Below are positions 16,294 through 23,751 of a stretch of 64,000 bases of DNA, piece by piece (positions within the stretch are counted from its first letter, which is position 1; the number at the start of each line of letters is the position of its first letter). Under the pieces are notes generated by a model. It was given only the letters and a program-made list of their open reading frames with translations. It was not told the DNA's origin and made no database searches. Origin of the DNA: RBG-16-66-20 sp052386675. GTDB lineage: Bacteria; Pseudomonadota; Gammaproteobacteria; Burkholderiales; SG8-39. The stretch covers positions 6,978 to 70,977 of the forward strand of contig JBQTJX010000034.1 in NCBI GenBank assembly GCA_052386675.1. The letters run 5' to 3'. The translations under genes and the position numbers were made by a program.

Positions 16294-18141
16294 ATGAGCG
16301 TGAAAAGAATCGAAGCAACCAACGATTTCGTGGTCAAGTTCGCCAACGTCAACGGCTCCGGATCGGCCTCGGCCAACGAGCTCTTCGCGCGCTCGTTCCT
16401 GCGCATGGGGATCCCGGTCTCGCCGCGCAACATCTTCCCCTCCAACATCCAGGGCCTGCCGACCTGGTACGAAGTCCGGGTGACGGAGAAGGGCTGGCTG
16501 GGGCGCCGCGGCGGCGTGGACCTGATGGTCGCCATGAACCCGCAGACCTGGGCCCAGGACCTGAAGGAAATCGAGCCCGGCGGCTACCTCTTCTACGACA
16601 ACACCAAGGTGCTGCCGCCCTCCAGGTTCCGCGATGACATCCACGTCGTGGGCATGCCGCTCACCGAGATCTCCAATTCCACCTACAACCTGCCGCGCGA
16701 ACGGCAGCTGTTCAAGAACATCATCGGCCTGGGGGCCCTGGCTGCGTTGATCGGCCTTGAGCCCGACGCCATCGCCGAGCTGATCGGGGAGCAGTACAAG
16801 GGCAAGGAGAAGCTGCTCAAGCCCAACCTGAATGCGCTGCAGCTGGGCCTGAACTACGCCCGCGAGCACCTGAAGGACGCCATCGGCCTGAGGGCGAAGC
16901 GCGCCTACGCCGTGGGCGACCAGATCTTCATGGAAGGCAACGCGGCCACTGCCCTTGGCATGGTCTACGGCGGCGCTTCGGTGTGCGCCTGGTATCCGAT
17001 CACGCCCTCGTCGTCGGTCGCCGAAGCCTTCACGGGCTACTGCAGCAAGCTGCGGGTGGACAAGGAAACCGGCAAGAACAAGTTCGCCATCATCCAGGCC
17101 GAGGACGAGTTGGCGTCGATTGGTATCGTCACCGGCGCCGGCTGGAACGGGGCGCGGGCCTTTACCGCCACTTCCGGCCCCGGAATTTCCCTGATGTCGG
17201 AGTTCATCGGCCTCGCCTACTTCGCCGAGATCCCAGCCACCATCATCGACGTGCAGCGCGGCGGGCCCTCCACCGGCATGCCCACGCGCACCCAGCAGTC
17301 CGACGTGCTCTCCTGCGCCTACGCTTCGCACGGCGACACCAAGCATGTGCTGCTCTTCCCCGAGGACCCGCACGAGTGCTTCACCATGGCGGCCGATTGC
17401 CTAGACCTCGCCGAGCGCCTGCAGACCCCGGTGTTCCTGATGACGGATCTGGACATCGGCATGAACCACCGGCTGTGCAAGCCGCTGAAGTGGGACGATT
17501 CGCGCCAGTACGACCGTGGCAAGGTCATGACCGCGGAAATGCTGGATGCGGGCAAGGAATTCGCTCGCTACAAGGACCTGGACGGCGACGGCATTCCGTT
17601 CCGCACCTATCCGGGGACGCACCCGTCCAAGGGCGCGTACTTCACCCGCGGCACCTCGAAGAATCCTTCCGCCATCTACTCCGAGGCCGGGGCGGATTAC
17701 CAGTACAACATGCAGCGGCTCTTGAAGAAGCACGACTTCGCCAAGACCCTGGTACCGAAGCCCGTGCTGACGCCGGCGCGGGAGCCGGCGCGCTTCGGGG
17801 CCATCTACTACGGCTCCACCAGCCCGTCCATGAACGAGGCGCTGGAGGCGCTGGCGGAGAAGGGCATTTTCATCAACGCGCTGCGGGTGCGCAGCTTCCC
17901 GTTCCAGGACGAAATCTTCGACTTCGTCGCTTCGCACTCCAAGGTGTTTGTCATTGAGCAGAACCGGGATGCCCAGCTGAAGGTGCTGCTGGTCAACGAG
18001 GCGGGCATCAACCCGGCTTCGTTGATCTCCATCCTGCACTACGATGGCACGCCGATCACGGCGCGGTTCATCACCAAGGAGATTTCCGAGATTGTCGCGG
18101 CGCTGAATGTGCGTCCGATCAAGAAGGACAAGGCGGCATGA
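16294..18141 (+). CDS. korA: 2-oxoacid:acceptor oxidoreductase, alpha subunit with fused gamma domain (KorA-like)
   Basis: 615 aa from ATG 16294, preceded by GAGGGAC. Residues 1-190 or so form the gamma domain (NVNGSGSASANELFARSFLRMG). About 205-440 is the pyrimidine-binding PFOR domain (EGNAATALGMVYGGASVCAW, ITPSSSVAEAF, FTATSGPGISLMSEFIGLAY), with QRGGPSTGMPTRTQQSD. The C-terminal third is the transketolase-C-like domain. With KorB it oxidatively decarboxylates a 2-oxoacid to acyl-CoA using thiamine diphosphate. 2-oxoglutarate is the best guess from architecture, but branched-chain or aryl oxoacids are not excluded. Confidence 0.9.
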   Translation: MSVKRIEATNDFVVKFANVNGSGSASANELFARSFLRMGIPVSPRNIFPSNIQGLPTWYEVRVTEKGWLGRRGGVDLMVAMNPQTWAQDLKEIEPGGYLFYDNTKVLPPSRFRDDIHVVGMPLTEISNSTYNLPRERQLFKNIIGLGALAALIGLEPDAIAELIGEQYKGKEKLLKPNLNALQLGLNYAREHLKDAIGLRAKRAYAVGDQIFMEGNAATALGMVYGGASVCAWYPITPSSSVAEAFTGYCSKLRVDKETGKNKFAIIQAEDELASIGIVTGAGWNGARAFTATSGPGISLMSEFIGLAYFAEIPATIIDVQRGGPSTGMPTRTQQSDVLSCAYASHGDTKHVLLFPEDPHECFTMAADCLDLAERLQTPVFLMTDLDIGMNHRLCKPLKWDDSRQYDRGKVMTAEMLDAGKEFARYKDLDGDGIPFRTYPGTHPSKGAYFTRGTSKNPSAIYSEAGADYQYNMQRLLKKHDFAKTLVPKPVLTPAREPARFGAIYYGSTSPSMNEALEALAEKGIFINALRVRSFPFQDEIFDFVASHSKVFVIEQNRDAQLKVLLVNEAGINPASLISILHYDGTPITARFITKEISEIVAALNVRPIKKDKAA

Positions 18142-19196
18142 CCTACCTCGCGAAACCCAGGCTTCACCATCCGACCCTCAAGAAGAACACAGTCGGCTAC
18201 ACCCGCCGCGACTACGAGGGGAAGGTGTCCACCCTGTGCGCCGGCTGCGGGCACGATTCCATCTCGGCTGCCTTGATCGAGGCGTTCTGGGAGCTGGACA
18301 TCCAGCCGCACCGGGTTGCCAAGCTCTCCGGGATCGGGTGCTCGTCCAAGACGCCGGATTATTTCCTGGGGAATTCGCACGGCTTCAACACCGTGCACGG
18401 GCGGATGCCGTCTGTGCTGACCGGGGCGAATTTGGCCAATCGGGATTTGATCTACATCGGGGTGTCGGGGGACGGGGACTCGGCTTCCATCGGCCTGGGG
18501 CAGTTCGCGCACGTCATGCGGCGCGGGGTGAACATGGCGTACATCCTGGAGAACAACGGGGTTTACGGACTGACCAAGGGACAGTTTTCCGCTACCGCGG
18601 ACAAGGGCTCGAAGGCGAAGAAGGGGTCCATCAATTCGGATTCGCCGGTGGATACCGTCAGCTTGGCTTTATTGATGGGCGCTACGTTTGTCGCTCGATC
18701 GTTCTCCGGAGATAAGCAACAGTTGATTCCGCTCGTCAAGGCGGCCATTGCCCATCCGGGGGCTGCTTTTATTGACGTGATTTCACCTTGCGTGGCTTTC
18801 AACAATCATGACGGGTCCACCAAGAGCTACGACTATGTGCGAGAGCACAACGAGGCGGTGAACCGCCTGGACTTCTGGCCGTCGCGGGAGGCGATGACGG
18901 CGGAGTATCCGGAAGGGTCGGTGATCGAGGTCGCGGCGGGGGCGGAGGGGGGCTTGCTGAAGTTGCGGAAGCTCGCGGCGGACTACGACCCGACGGACAA
19001 GATCAACGCGGTCACGCACATTGCGAGGGCGGCGGAGAAGGGGGAGGTGTTGACGGGGTTGTTGTACGTCAGTCCCGAAGCGGAGGACCTGCACGGGCAC
19101 CTTAGGACTTATGAGGCGCCGTTCAATGGGATGGGGGCGAAGGAGTTGTGCCCGGGGAGTGCGGTGTTGGAGAAGATCAACGCGTCATTGCGATAG
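18138..19196 (+). CDS. korB: 2-oxoacid:acceptor oxidoreductase, beta subunit (KorB-like)
   Basis: 352 aa, ATGA overlap with korA. It carries the thiamine-diphosphate site: CAGCGHDSIS near the N-terminus and GDGDSASIGLGQFAHVMRRG followed by NNGVYGLTKGQFSAT (the Mg-binding GDG...N pattern). No extra ferredoxin domain is present; electrons would leave through the fused gamma and KorC-like subunits. From about 18300 to the end, the codon choice shifts toward GGG, TTG and ATT compared with the GGC/CTG-rich upstream genes, just before an AT-richer islet. Confidence 0.92.
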   Translation: MTYLAKPRLHHPTLKKNTVGYTRRDYEGKVSTLCAGCGHDSISAALIEAFWELDIQPHRVAKLSGIGCSSKTPDYFLGNSHGFNTVHGRMPSVLTGANLANRDLIYIGVSGDGDSASIGLGQFAHVMRRGVNMAYILENNGVYGLTKGQFSATADKGSKAKKGSINSDSPVDTVSLALLMGATFVARSFSGDKQQLIPLVKAAIAHPGAAFIDVISPCVAFNNHDGSTKSYDYVREHNEAVNRLDFWPSREAMTAEYPEGSVIEVAAGAEGGLLKLRKLAADYDPTDKINAVTHIARAAEKGEVLTGLLYVSPEAEDLHGHLRTYEAPFNGMGAKELCPGSAVLEKINASLR

Positions 19197-19210
19197 ATTC
19201 CCTCCCAGCA

Positions 19211-19492
19211 ATGGATGATCTGAAAATGAAAGAAAACATGATCGAGTTGCGTGATTGGGCAAGAGCCAAGATCGCGTCTGGTCAGGAACCGCCTTGGGCT
19301 TGGTTTCAATACATGAAGTTGGTCGAAACGCTTGACGCGATCTTGGCTGGCACTAACTCCACTACGACCACGGGGAGTTCACCGCAATCGGCGCTACATC
19401 GGGAAAAGCTTCTCCAACTAGTGGGGCGTACCGATTCGCCAGATAGCGCTCAACTCCATCCCGGAGGGATGCAGGTACCGCTGCCCATGTAA
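19211..19492 (+). CDS. Small hypothetical protein of the AT-richer islet
   Basis: 93 aa from ATG 19211, 14 nt after the korB stop; a second ATG lies at 19226. The N-terminal half looks protein-like (ELRDWARAKIASGQEPPWAW then YMKLVETLDAILAG), followed by a low-complexity TTTTG patch. The last 44 codons are antisense to the reverse gene at 19362-19709, so either the tail is tolerated overlap or only one of the two is expressed. I do not recognise a family. No clear Shine-Dalgarno sequence is seen. Confidence 0.5.
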   Translation: MDDLKMKENMIELRDWARAKIASGQEPPWAWFQYMKLVETLDAILAGTNSTTTTGSSPQSALHREKLLQLVGRTDSPDSAQLHPGGMQVPLPM

Positions 19493-19709
19493 CGAGAAGC
19501 TCCCCGACGTTCGAGTATCGTGTGACTGACGGGTCAGTTCTGTGCGCGGCGAGTCGATTCGATATATCACCCTGACCGACGCGAACGACCCTGGACGGAT
19601 TCCCGCTGTGCCAGATCACATAGACGCCGTAGGTTGATACGCCTGCGAGATTTACCGTCAGGAGCGGGCACCACACGTGGCCTTGGCATTTAACCCATGA
19701 GATCTGCAT
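19362..19709 (-). CDS. Small hypothetical protein, GIY-YIG-like pattern
   Basis: 115 aa from ATG 19709, preceded on its strand by AAAGGAAAG, a good Shine-Dalgarno sequence. It contains YGVYVIWHSG and VVRVGQGDISNRLAAHR, the spacing expected for the GVY...VGQ/YIG strands of a GIY-YIG nuclease-type fold, then ERYLANRYAPLVGEAFPD. The catalytic tyrosine/glycine pattern is only approximate, so nuclease activity is not claimed. It is divergent from the toxin-antitoxin unit, and its 3' end overlaps the forward gene at 19211-19492. Confidence 0.6.
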   Translation of the reverse strand: MQISWVKCQGHVWCPLLTVNLAGVSTYGVYVIWHSGNPSRVVRVGQGDISNRLAAHRTDPSVTRYSNVGELLVTWAAVPASLRDGVERYLANRYAPLVGEAFPDVAPIAVNSPWS

Positions 19710-19810
19710 AATTCTTTCCTTTCAATTAGTTACCTTACGAAAACGTACGTTGGACCTTGGCCTGTGTGATTGCTCTTATCTCTCGGCCAATCGCACTCCG
19801 GCGCAAGCAG

Positions 19811-19839
19811 TTGCAGTGTATCACGTCTGTATATACAAT
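19811..19839 (+). promoter_or_regulatory. Promoter with overlapping palindromic operator for the toxin-antitoxin unit
   Basis: -35 TTGCAG (19811-19816), 17-bp spacer, -10 TACAAT (19834-19839). The perfect palindrome TGTATATACA (19828-19837) overlaps the -10 box, where an autoregulating antitoxin would bind. The toxin ATG is 47 nt downstream. Confidence 0.7.
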
Positions 19840-19886
19840 GTACACCCTATGTCCATGCAATGCATTTCAAACTAGGGTTAGCTAAG

Positions 19887-20177
19887 ATGCCGCTGAGGAT
19901 CAGTGAGAGAGTTAGGGAGAAGCTGGAAGGCAAAACTCCCTCTGTATCAACCGAGGAGGTTGAGCAGTGCTTTCTGAACAGAGCTGGGGGATTGCTTTCT
20001 GACACTAGGGAGCAGCATCGTACGGATCCACCCACGCAATGGTTTATTTCAGAAACCGATAAGGGAAGGCGTTTGAAGATCGTGTTCGTTCAAGACGGCG
20101 ACGATACTGATCTGAAGACTGCGTATGAACCAAATCGGACCGAAATGTACATTTACCTGAAGTTTGGTGGCGTTTAG
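19887..20177 (+). CDS. BrnT-like putative toxin
   Basis: 96 aa from ATG 19887. Basic N-terminus (RISERVREKLEGK), then STEEVEQCFLNRAGGLLSDT, DPPTQWFISETDKGRRLKIV and a C-terminal YIYLKFGGV. The pattern of a helix with E-E-V-x-x-C/V-F followed by three strands carrying R/K residues resembles the BrnT-type RNase-fold toxins, though it is divergent. The downstream ribbon-helix-helix gene fits the usual BrnT-then-BrnA order. The base composition is clearly lower in GC than that of the flanks, suggesting transfer. The upstream in-frame extension to 19770 is less likely because it would start before the promoter. Confidence 0.65.
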   Translation: MPLRISERVREKLEGKTPSVSTEEVEQCFLNRAGGLLSDTREQHRTDPPTQWFISETDKGRRLKIVFVQDGDDTDLKTAYEPNRTEMYIYLKFGGV

Positions 20178-20233
20178 CTTCGGGTAGGAGAGAGGGATTG
20201 ATTGGTATGGACAACGTTGAAAAGGAGATTGAA

Positions 20234-20605
20234 ATGGCAAGTACGGACAAGGCCCTTACGTCTGGAGAGGCGTGGGAGTCCGGGAGACTTGGCCAAGACG
20301 AGGAGCACGCAAGAAGGACGGAAGAGGGGGCGGACAAGTCACTCGATAACGCGCTGAATTTGCAGTTGATCTCGATTCGACTCCCAAAGACTTTGATAAA
20401 TGATCTGAAGATCATTGCAAAGCTTGAAGGGATTGGTTATCAACCATTGATTCGACAACTTCTCTCTCGATTTGTCATCGCTGAGAAGAAGAGAGTGCTT
20501 CTAGATGCCCTGGAAGCTACTCGTAGCCAAGAAAAAGCTTTGGCTAGAGAGGATCGTGCAATTGCGAAAGAAGAGAAGCGGCAAAGAGATAAGAAGGCAG
20601 CTTAG
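20234..20605 (+). CDS. BrnA/CopG-like putative antitoxin
   Basis: 123 aa. ATG 20234 was chosen over 20198 and 20207 because AAAGGAGA ends 5 nt before it. An acidic N-terminal half (ESGRLGQDEEHARRTEEGAD) is followed by a ribbon-helix-helix core (LQLISIRLPKTLINDLKIIA, then EGIGYQPLIRQLLSRFV) and a charged helical tail. The order toxin-antitoxin, the 56-nt gap, the shared promoter with a palindrome and the terminator at 20628 make a compact type II module. The long charged tail is not typical of short BrnA proteins. Confidence 0.65.
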   Translation: MASTDKALTSGEAWESGRLGQDEEHARRTEEGADKSLDNALNLQLISIRLPKTLINDLKIIAKLEGIGYQPLIRQLLSRFVIAEKKRVLLDALEATRSQEKALAREDRAIAKEEKRQRDKKAA

Positions 20606-20627
20606 TTTCTTTGCTAGGTTCATTTAG

Positions 20628-20656
20628 AAGCCCACCTTTTTGGTGGGCTTTTTTTT
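20628..20656 (+). terminator. Intrinsic terminator of the toxin-antitoxin unit
   Basis: Stem AAGCCCACC/GGTGGGCTT with loop TTTTT, followed by six more T residues: a perfect 9-bp stem and a long T-tract. Confidence 0.95.
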
Positions 20657-20752
20657 AGCCCATGAGACAGCTGCTACGGACCCAGCCGATGTGGGCAGCG
20701 TTGTCCGTGCGGGCTTCCCGAACCATTCGTGCCGCGTCCCGAGGGCGAAGAC

Positions 20753-20980
20753 TCACTTGGGCACCTTGCCCCAGCGGAGGATCTTGGCCCTGGCGCCGTC
20801 AATGAACATCGCATCTTCCACCTTGCGCGGCACCAGCGGGCGCGCGGAATGGGACATCGGTCGCCCGGGATGCGCAGCGGGGGCTACGCTCTTCTCCTGG
20901 GCGACGAGCTCTTGCTGAGAGCGACTGCGGCGGCGCCGCTTGGGGGCGACGACGGGATTGATGGGCCGTTTCACGCGCAC
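20753..20980 (-). CDS. Possible small basic protein or remnant in a gene-poor stretch
   Basis: 75 aa from GTG 20980. The basic start (RVKRPINPVVAPKRRRRSRS) and the tail (RKVEDAMFIDGARAKILRWG) look more protein-like than the other frames here. There is no Shine-Dalgarno sequence and no recognised family. The rest of 20657-21046 shows no other gene. The stretch may be decayed DNA between the toxin-antitoxin islet and the VOC gene. Confidence 0.3.
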   Translation of the reverse strand: MRVKRPINPVVAPKRRRRSRSQQELVAQEKSVAPAAHPGRPMSHSARPLVPRKVEDAMFIDGARAKILRWGKVPK

Positions 20981-21046
20981 AACATGTCATATCGGGCGCC
21001 GACTATCAAGCCGGACGGCCCGATCTGCGGGGCACACCGGACAAAA

Positions 21047-21066
21047 ATGTAACCGATCGGTTACAT
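21047..21066. repeat. Dispersed 20-bp palindrome, copy 1
   Basis: ATGTAACCGATCGGTTACAT, a perfect palindrome. It overlaps the 3' end of the VOC gene: ATG (last codon) and TAA (stop) both lie within it. Read on the reverse strand, the next 20 nt contain TGTCCGGT, as in copy 3, and are followed by a sequence (ATCGGGCCGTCC, then TTGAT) that looks like a decayed REP unit. Confidence 0.9.
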
Positions 21067-21459
21067 CGAGACGGCAGCAGGCCCCGAGCCATAGGTCCGC
21101 GTGATGATCTCCAGCAAATTCCCCGCCGGATCCTGGAAGTAAACCCCCCGCCCACCATCGTGGCGGTTGATCTCCCCCTTCTGCCTGCGCATCGGATCCG
21201 CCCACCAGTCGATCCCCAGCGCCTGAACCCGCCCGAAGATGTCGTCGAACTCAGACTCGGTCACCAAAAACGCGTAGTGCTGGATCTGGATGTCCTCCTC
21301 GGTCTCGAGGAAATCCAAGGTGACTTCGTTCGCAGTCGGGACGCAGAGGAAAGGACCAAACGCCACCGCGGGCGGAAGCCCCAGCACCCGGGAGTAGAAA
21401 TCCGCGGACGCGCGCTTGTCGCGCGCGTGGACGATGGTGTGGTTGAGTTTGGCGGGCAT
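21061..21459 (-). CDS. VOC/glyoxalase-family protein
   Basis: 132 aa from ATG 21459. Single VOC module: LNHTIVHARDKRASADFYSR, FLCVPTANEVTLDFLE, QIQHYAFLVTESEFDDIFGR and GRGVYFQDPAGNLLEIITR in order. The metal ligands expected in this fold are the N-terminal histidine (H7), H72 or so in QHYAF and the glutamate of LLEI. Activities range from glyoxalase I and dioxygenases to antibiotic resistance, so no substrate is assigned. A longer frame to 21531 exists but lacks family similarity upstream of this ATG. The stop codon is supplied by the dispersed palindrome. Confidence 0.82.
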   Translation of the reverse strand: MPAKLNHTIVHARDKRASADFYSRVLGLPPAVAFGPFLCVPTANEVTLDFLETEEDIQIQHYAFLVTESEFDDIFGRVQALGIDWWADPMRRQKGEINRHDGGRGVYFQDPAGNLLEIITRTYGSGPAAVSM

Positions 21460-21579
21460 GGTGAAACGGGAATGACCTATTTTAGGGCGCAGGGTTACTA
21501 ATTCGAAACTCTTGCTGCGCCGCGGCAGCATCCGGGTTCAAGATAGGTCTCTCTCCCGCCGCAGGAAAGGATCGCCACC

Positions 21580-22542
21580 ATGAACCTCCGCCGCCTGGCT
21601 CTTGCCGCAGTCGCGCTGACCCTCTTCACCGGCGCCGCCCAATCCCAGCAATTCCCCACCAAACCCATCCGCATCATCATCCCCTTCACCCCCGGCGGCA
21701 CGAACGACATCCTCGCCCGCACGCTCGGGCCCAAGCTCTCCGAAGCCCTCGGCCAACCCGTGCTGGTGGAGAACCGCCCCGGCGGCAACACTGTGATCGC
21801 ATCCCAAGCCTTGCTCGCCTCGGACAAGGACGGCCACGCGCTGCTGCTCCCGGGCAACTCGCACGTGGTGGTGCCGCACCTGACCAAGACGCCGCTGCCG
21901 TTCCATTCGGTGAACGATTTCCAGCCGGTGGCGACGCTGGCGAGGACGGGCCTGTTCCTGGTGGTGAATCCGGGCGTCCAGGCGAACGACCTGAAGGAAT
22001 TCATTGCGCTGGCGAAGTCGAAGCCGGGCGCGCTGAACAGCGCGGCGCCGGGCGGCTCGATCAACCAGCTGGCCACGGAGATGTTCAACAGCCTGGCCGG
22101 GGTGAAGCTGGTGCACATTCCGTACAAGGGCTCGGGCCCGGCGGTGGCGGACGTGATTGGCGGGCAGGCGCAGCTCTCGTTCCAGACCCCGGCCACGGTG
22201 CTGGGGAACGTGAAGGCGGGGAAGCTCCGCGCGCTGGCGATCTCGGGCGAGACGCCGTTCCCGGATCCGAAGGTGCCGACGTTCACGCAGGCGGGACTGG
22301 CCGGGTTCGATGTCGGCCTCTGGTTCGGCCTGCTCGCGCCCGGCGGCACGCCCAAGCCGATCGTGGATCGCCTGAACGCGGAGGTGAACAAGATCATCCT
22401 GTCGGCGGAATTCAGGGAGAAGGCCGCGGCGCAGGGGCTGGAGGTGTTCACTTCGACGCCCGAGCAGTACACCGCCGCGCTGCGCGCCGAGTGGGACAAG
22501 TTCGCGCGCATCATCAAGGCCGCCGGCATCGAGCCGCAGTAA
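21580..22542 (+). CDS. Bug/TctC-family periplasmic solute-binding protein (2 of 7)
   Basis: 320 aa. The signal peptide (MNLRRLALAAVALTLFTGAA) precedes FPTKPIRIIIPFTPGGTNDI, ENRPGGNTVIASQAL, HIPYKGSGPAVADVIGGQAQ and GLLAPGGTPKPIVDRLN. It is preceded by AGGAAAGG. Translational coupling (TAATG) to the M24-family gene suggests the imported ligand and that enzyme belong together. The divergent VOC gene starts 121 nt away. Confidence 0.92.
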   Translation: MNLRRLALAAVALTLFTGAAQSQQFPTKPIRIIIPFTPGGTNDILARTLGPKLSEALGQPVLVENRPGGNTVIASQALLASDKDGHALLLPGNSHVVVPHLTKTPLPFHSVNDFQPVATLARTGLFLVVNPGVQANDLKEFIALAKSKPGALNSAAPGGSINQLATEMFNSLAGVKLVHIPYKGSGPAVADVIGGQAQLSFQTPATVLGNVKAGKLRALAISGETPFPDPKVPTFTQAGLAGFDVGLWFGLLAPGGTPKPIVDRLNAEVNKIILSAEFREKAAAQGLEVFTSTPEQYTAALRAEWDKFARIIKAAGIEPQ

Positions 22543-23672
22543 TGGCGCGGAGGAAGAACATCGCGAACGTCCCCCGGCTGGAGAAGCTGATGGACGAGGC
22601 CGGCCTGGACGCGCTGGTGCTGCGTTCCGGCCAGAACTTCACCTACCTGTCCGGCGTGGTGTACCCGGGCACGCTGGCGCGGCACATGGACCTCACCGAT
22701 TCCACCCGGCCGGTGATTCTCGTCTGGCCGCGCAACGGCAAGCCCATGATCCTCGTGAACAAGACCGCGGCCGGGCTGGTGGAGCGCGACGGCTGGATCG
22801 ACGACATGGTCCTGTACGAAGCCTACGTGGATTCTGCGCACGCGAAGCTGGGCGAGCTGCTGGCGAAGATGGGCCTCGCCTCGGGCAAGGTGGGCTTCGA
22901 GCGCGACTACTGGAGCGCGCAGCACTGGGAGGCGGTGCAAAAGGCGGCGCCGAAACTGGCGATGCAGGACTGCACCGCGCTCATGGACCGCGTGCGCTGG
23001 ATCAAGACCGAAGAGGAAGTGGCCTTGATACGGAGGGGCGCGGACCTGCTGGACGACGCCTACCTGGAAGCTTTCTCCCGCATCCGCGCGGGCGATACCG
23101 AGCGCAAGGTGCACGCCGACATCATCGGCGCCTGCCTGCGCCTGGGGTTCGAATGGGCGCACGGCATCTTCAACGTGTTCCGCAACACCGTGCCGTATGG
23201 TGGGGAGTCGGACATGCTGATCGAGAAGGGCGACGCCATTCGAACGGATTACGTCGGGTACTTGATGGGTTACCCGGGTCACCAATCAAGGACAGTGATC
23301 GTGGGCGAGCCCACGGCGGAGCAGCAGCGCGACTACGCCATCAACCTGGAAGTGCACCGCGGCCTGATGGACCGCTGCCGGCCGGGGGCGAACGTGCACG
23401 ACCTGTGGGCCTGGACCATGGGCGAATACCGCAAGGCGGGCTGGCCGGACCACCACATGTTGATCGGCCATGGCGTGGGCTGCTGGTGGCACCAGCAGGA
23501 GCCGATTTTGCGGAGGAAGAGCGCGCATGTCCTGGAGGCGGGCATGGTGCTGGCGCTCGAGCCGCACGTGAACTTCTGGCACGTGCAGGACATGATCCTG
23601 GTGACCGACGGCGCGCCCGAGCTGCTGTCGCCGAAGTTCAACACCGACCGGGCGTTCGTGGCGGGCCGCTGA
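22542..23672 (+). CDS. M24-family protein (Xaa-Pro peptidase/creatinase fold) with altered metal site
   Basis: 376 aa. The N-terminal creatinase domain has ALVLRSGQNFTYLSGV. The pita-bread catalytic domain follows: TDYVGYLMGYPGHQSRT, LIGHGVGCWWHQQ, LEPHVNFWHVQDMILVTDG. True aminopeptidases have five ligands D, D, H, E, E. Here the first Asp, the His of GHGVG and the Glu of LEPH are kept, but the second Asp is replaced in GYPGHQSRT and the final Glu in VQDMIL is glutamine. That resembles creatinase-like or dimethylsulfoniopropionate-lyase-like relatives more than a peptidase. It ends just before a composite repeat. Confidence 0.8.
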   Translation: MARRKNIANVPRLEKLMDEAGLDALVLRSGQNFTYLSGVVYPGTLARHMDLTDSTRPVILVWPRNGKPMILVNKTAAGLVERDGWIDDMVLYEAYVDSAHAKLGELLAKMGLASGKVGFERDYWSAQHWEAVQKAAPKLAMQDCTALMDRVRWIKTEEEVALIRRGADLLDDAYLEAFSRIRAGDTERKVHADIIGACLRLGFEWAHGIFNVFRNTVPYGGESDMLIEKGDAIRTDYVGYLMGYPGHQSRTVIVGEPTAEQQRDYAINLEVHRGLMDRCRPGANVHDLWAWTMGEYRKAGWPDHHMLIGHGVGCWWHQQEPILRRKSAHVLEAGMVLALEPHVNFWHVQDMILVTDGAPELLSPKFNTDRAFVAGR

Positions 23673-23682
23673 GGGCCGGCAG

Positions 23683-23749
23683 ATGTAACCGATCGGTTAC
23701 ATTTCCCACCCGGGGCGGCCCCGGAAATCGTGGTCCGTCCCTGATTTCC
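23683..23749. repeat. Composite repeat: palindrome copy 2, 20-nt spacer, REP unit
   Basis: The palindrome ATGTAACCGATCGGTTACAT (23683-23702) is followed after exactly 20 nt by a REP-like hairpin (23723-23749), which begins GGAAATC and ends GATTTCC around GTGGTCCGTCCCT. It lies between two convergent genes and occupies nearly the whole 79-nt gap. Confidence 0.88.
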
Positions 23750-23751
23750 GG

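Noticed and set aside
20640..20918. Forward frame beginning inside the toxin-antitoxin terminator
   Set aside because: It starts in the hairpin, has no ribosome-binding site and no protein-like pattern.
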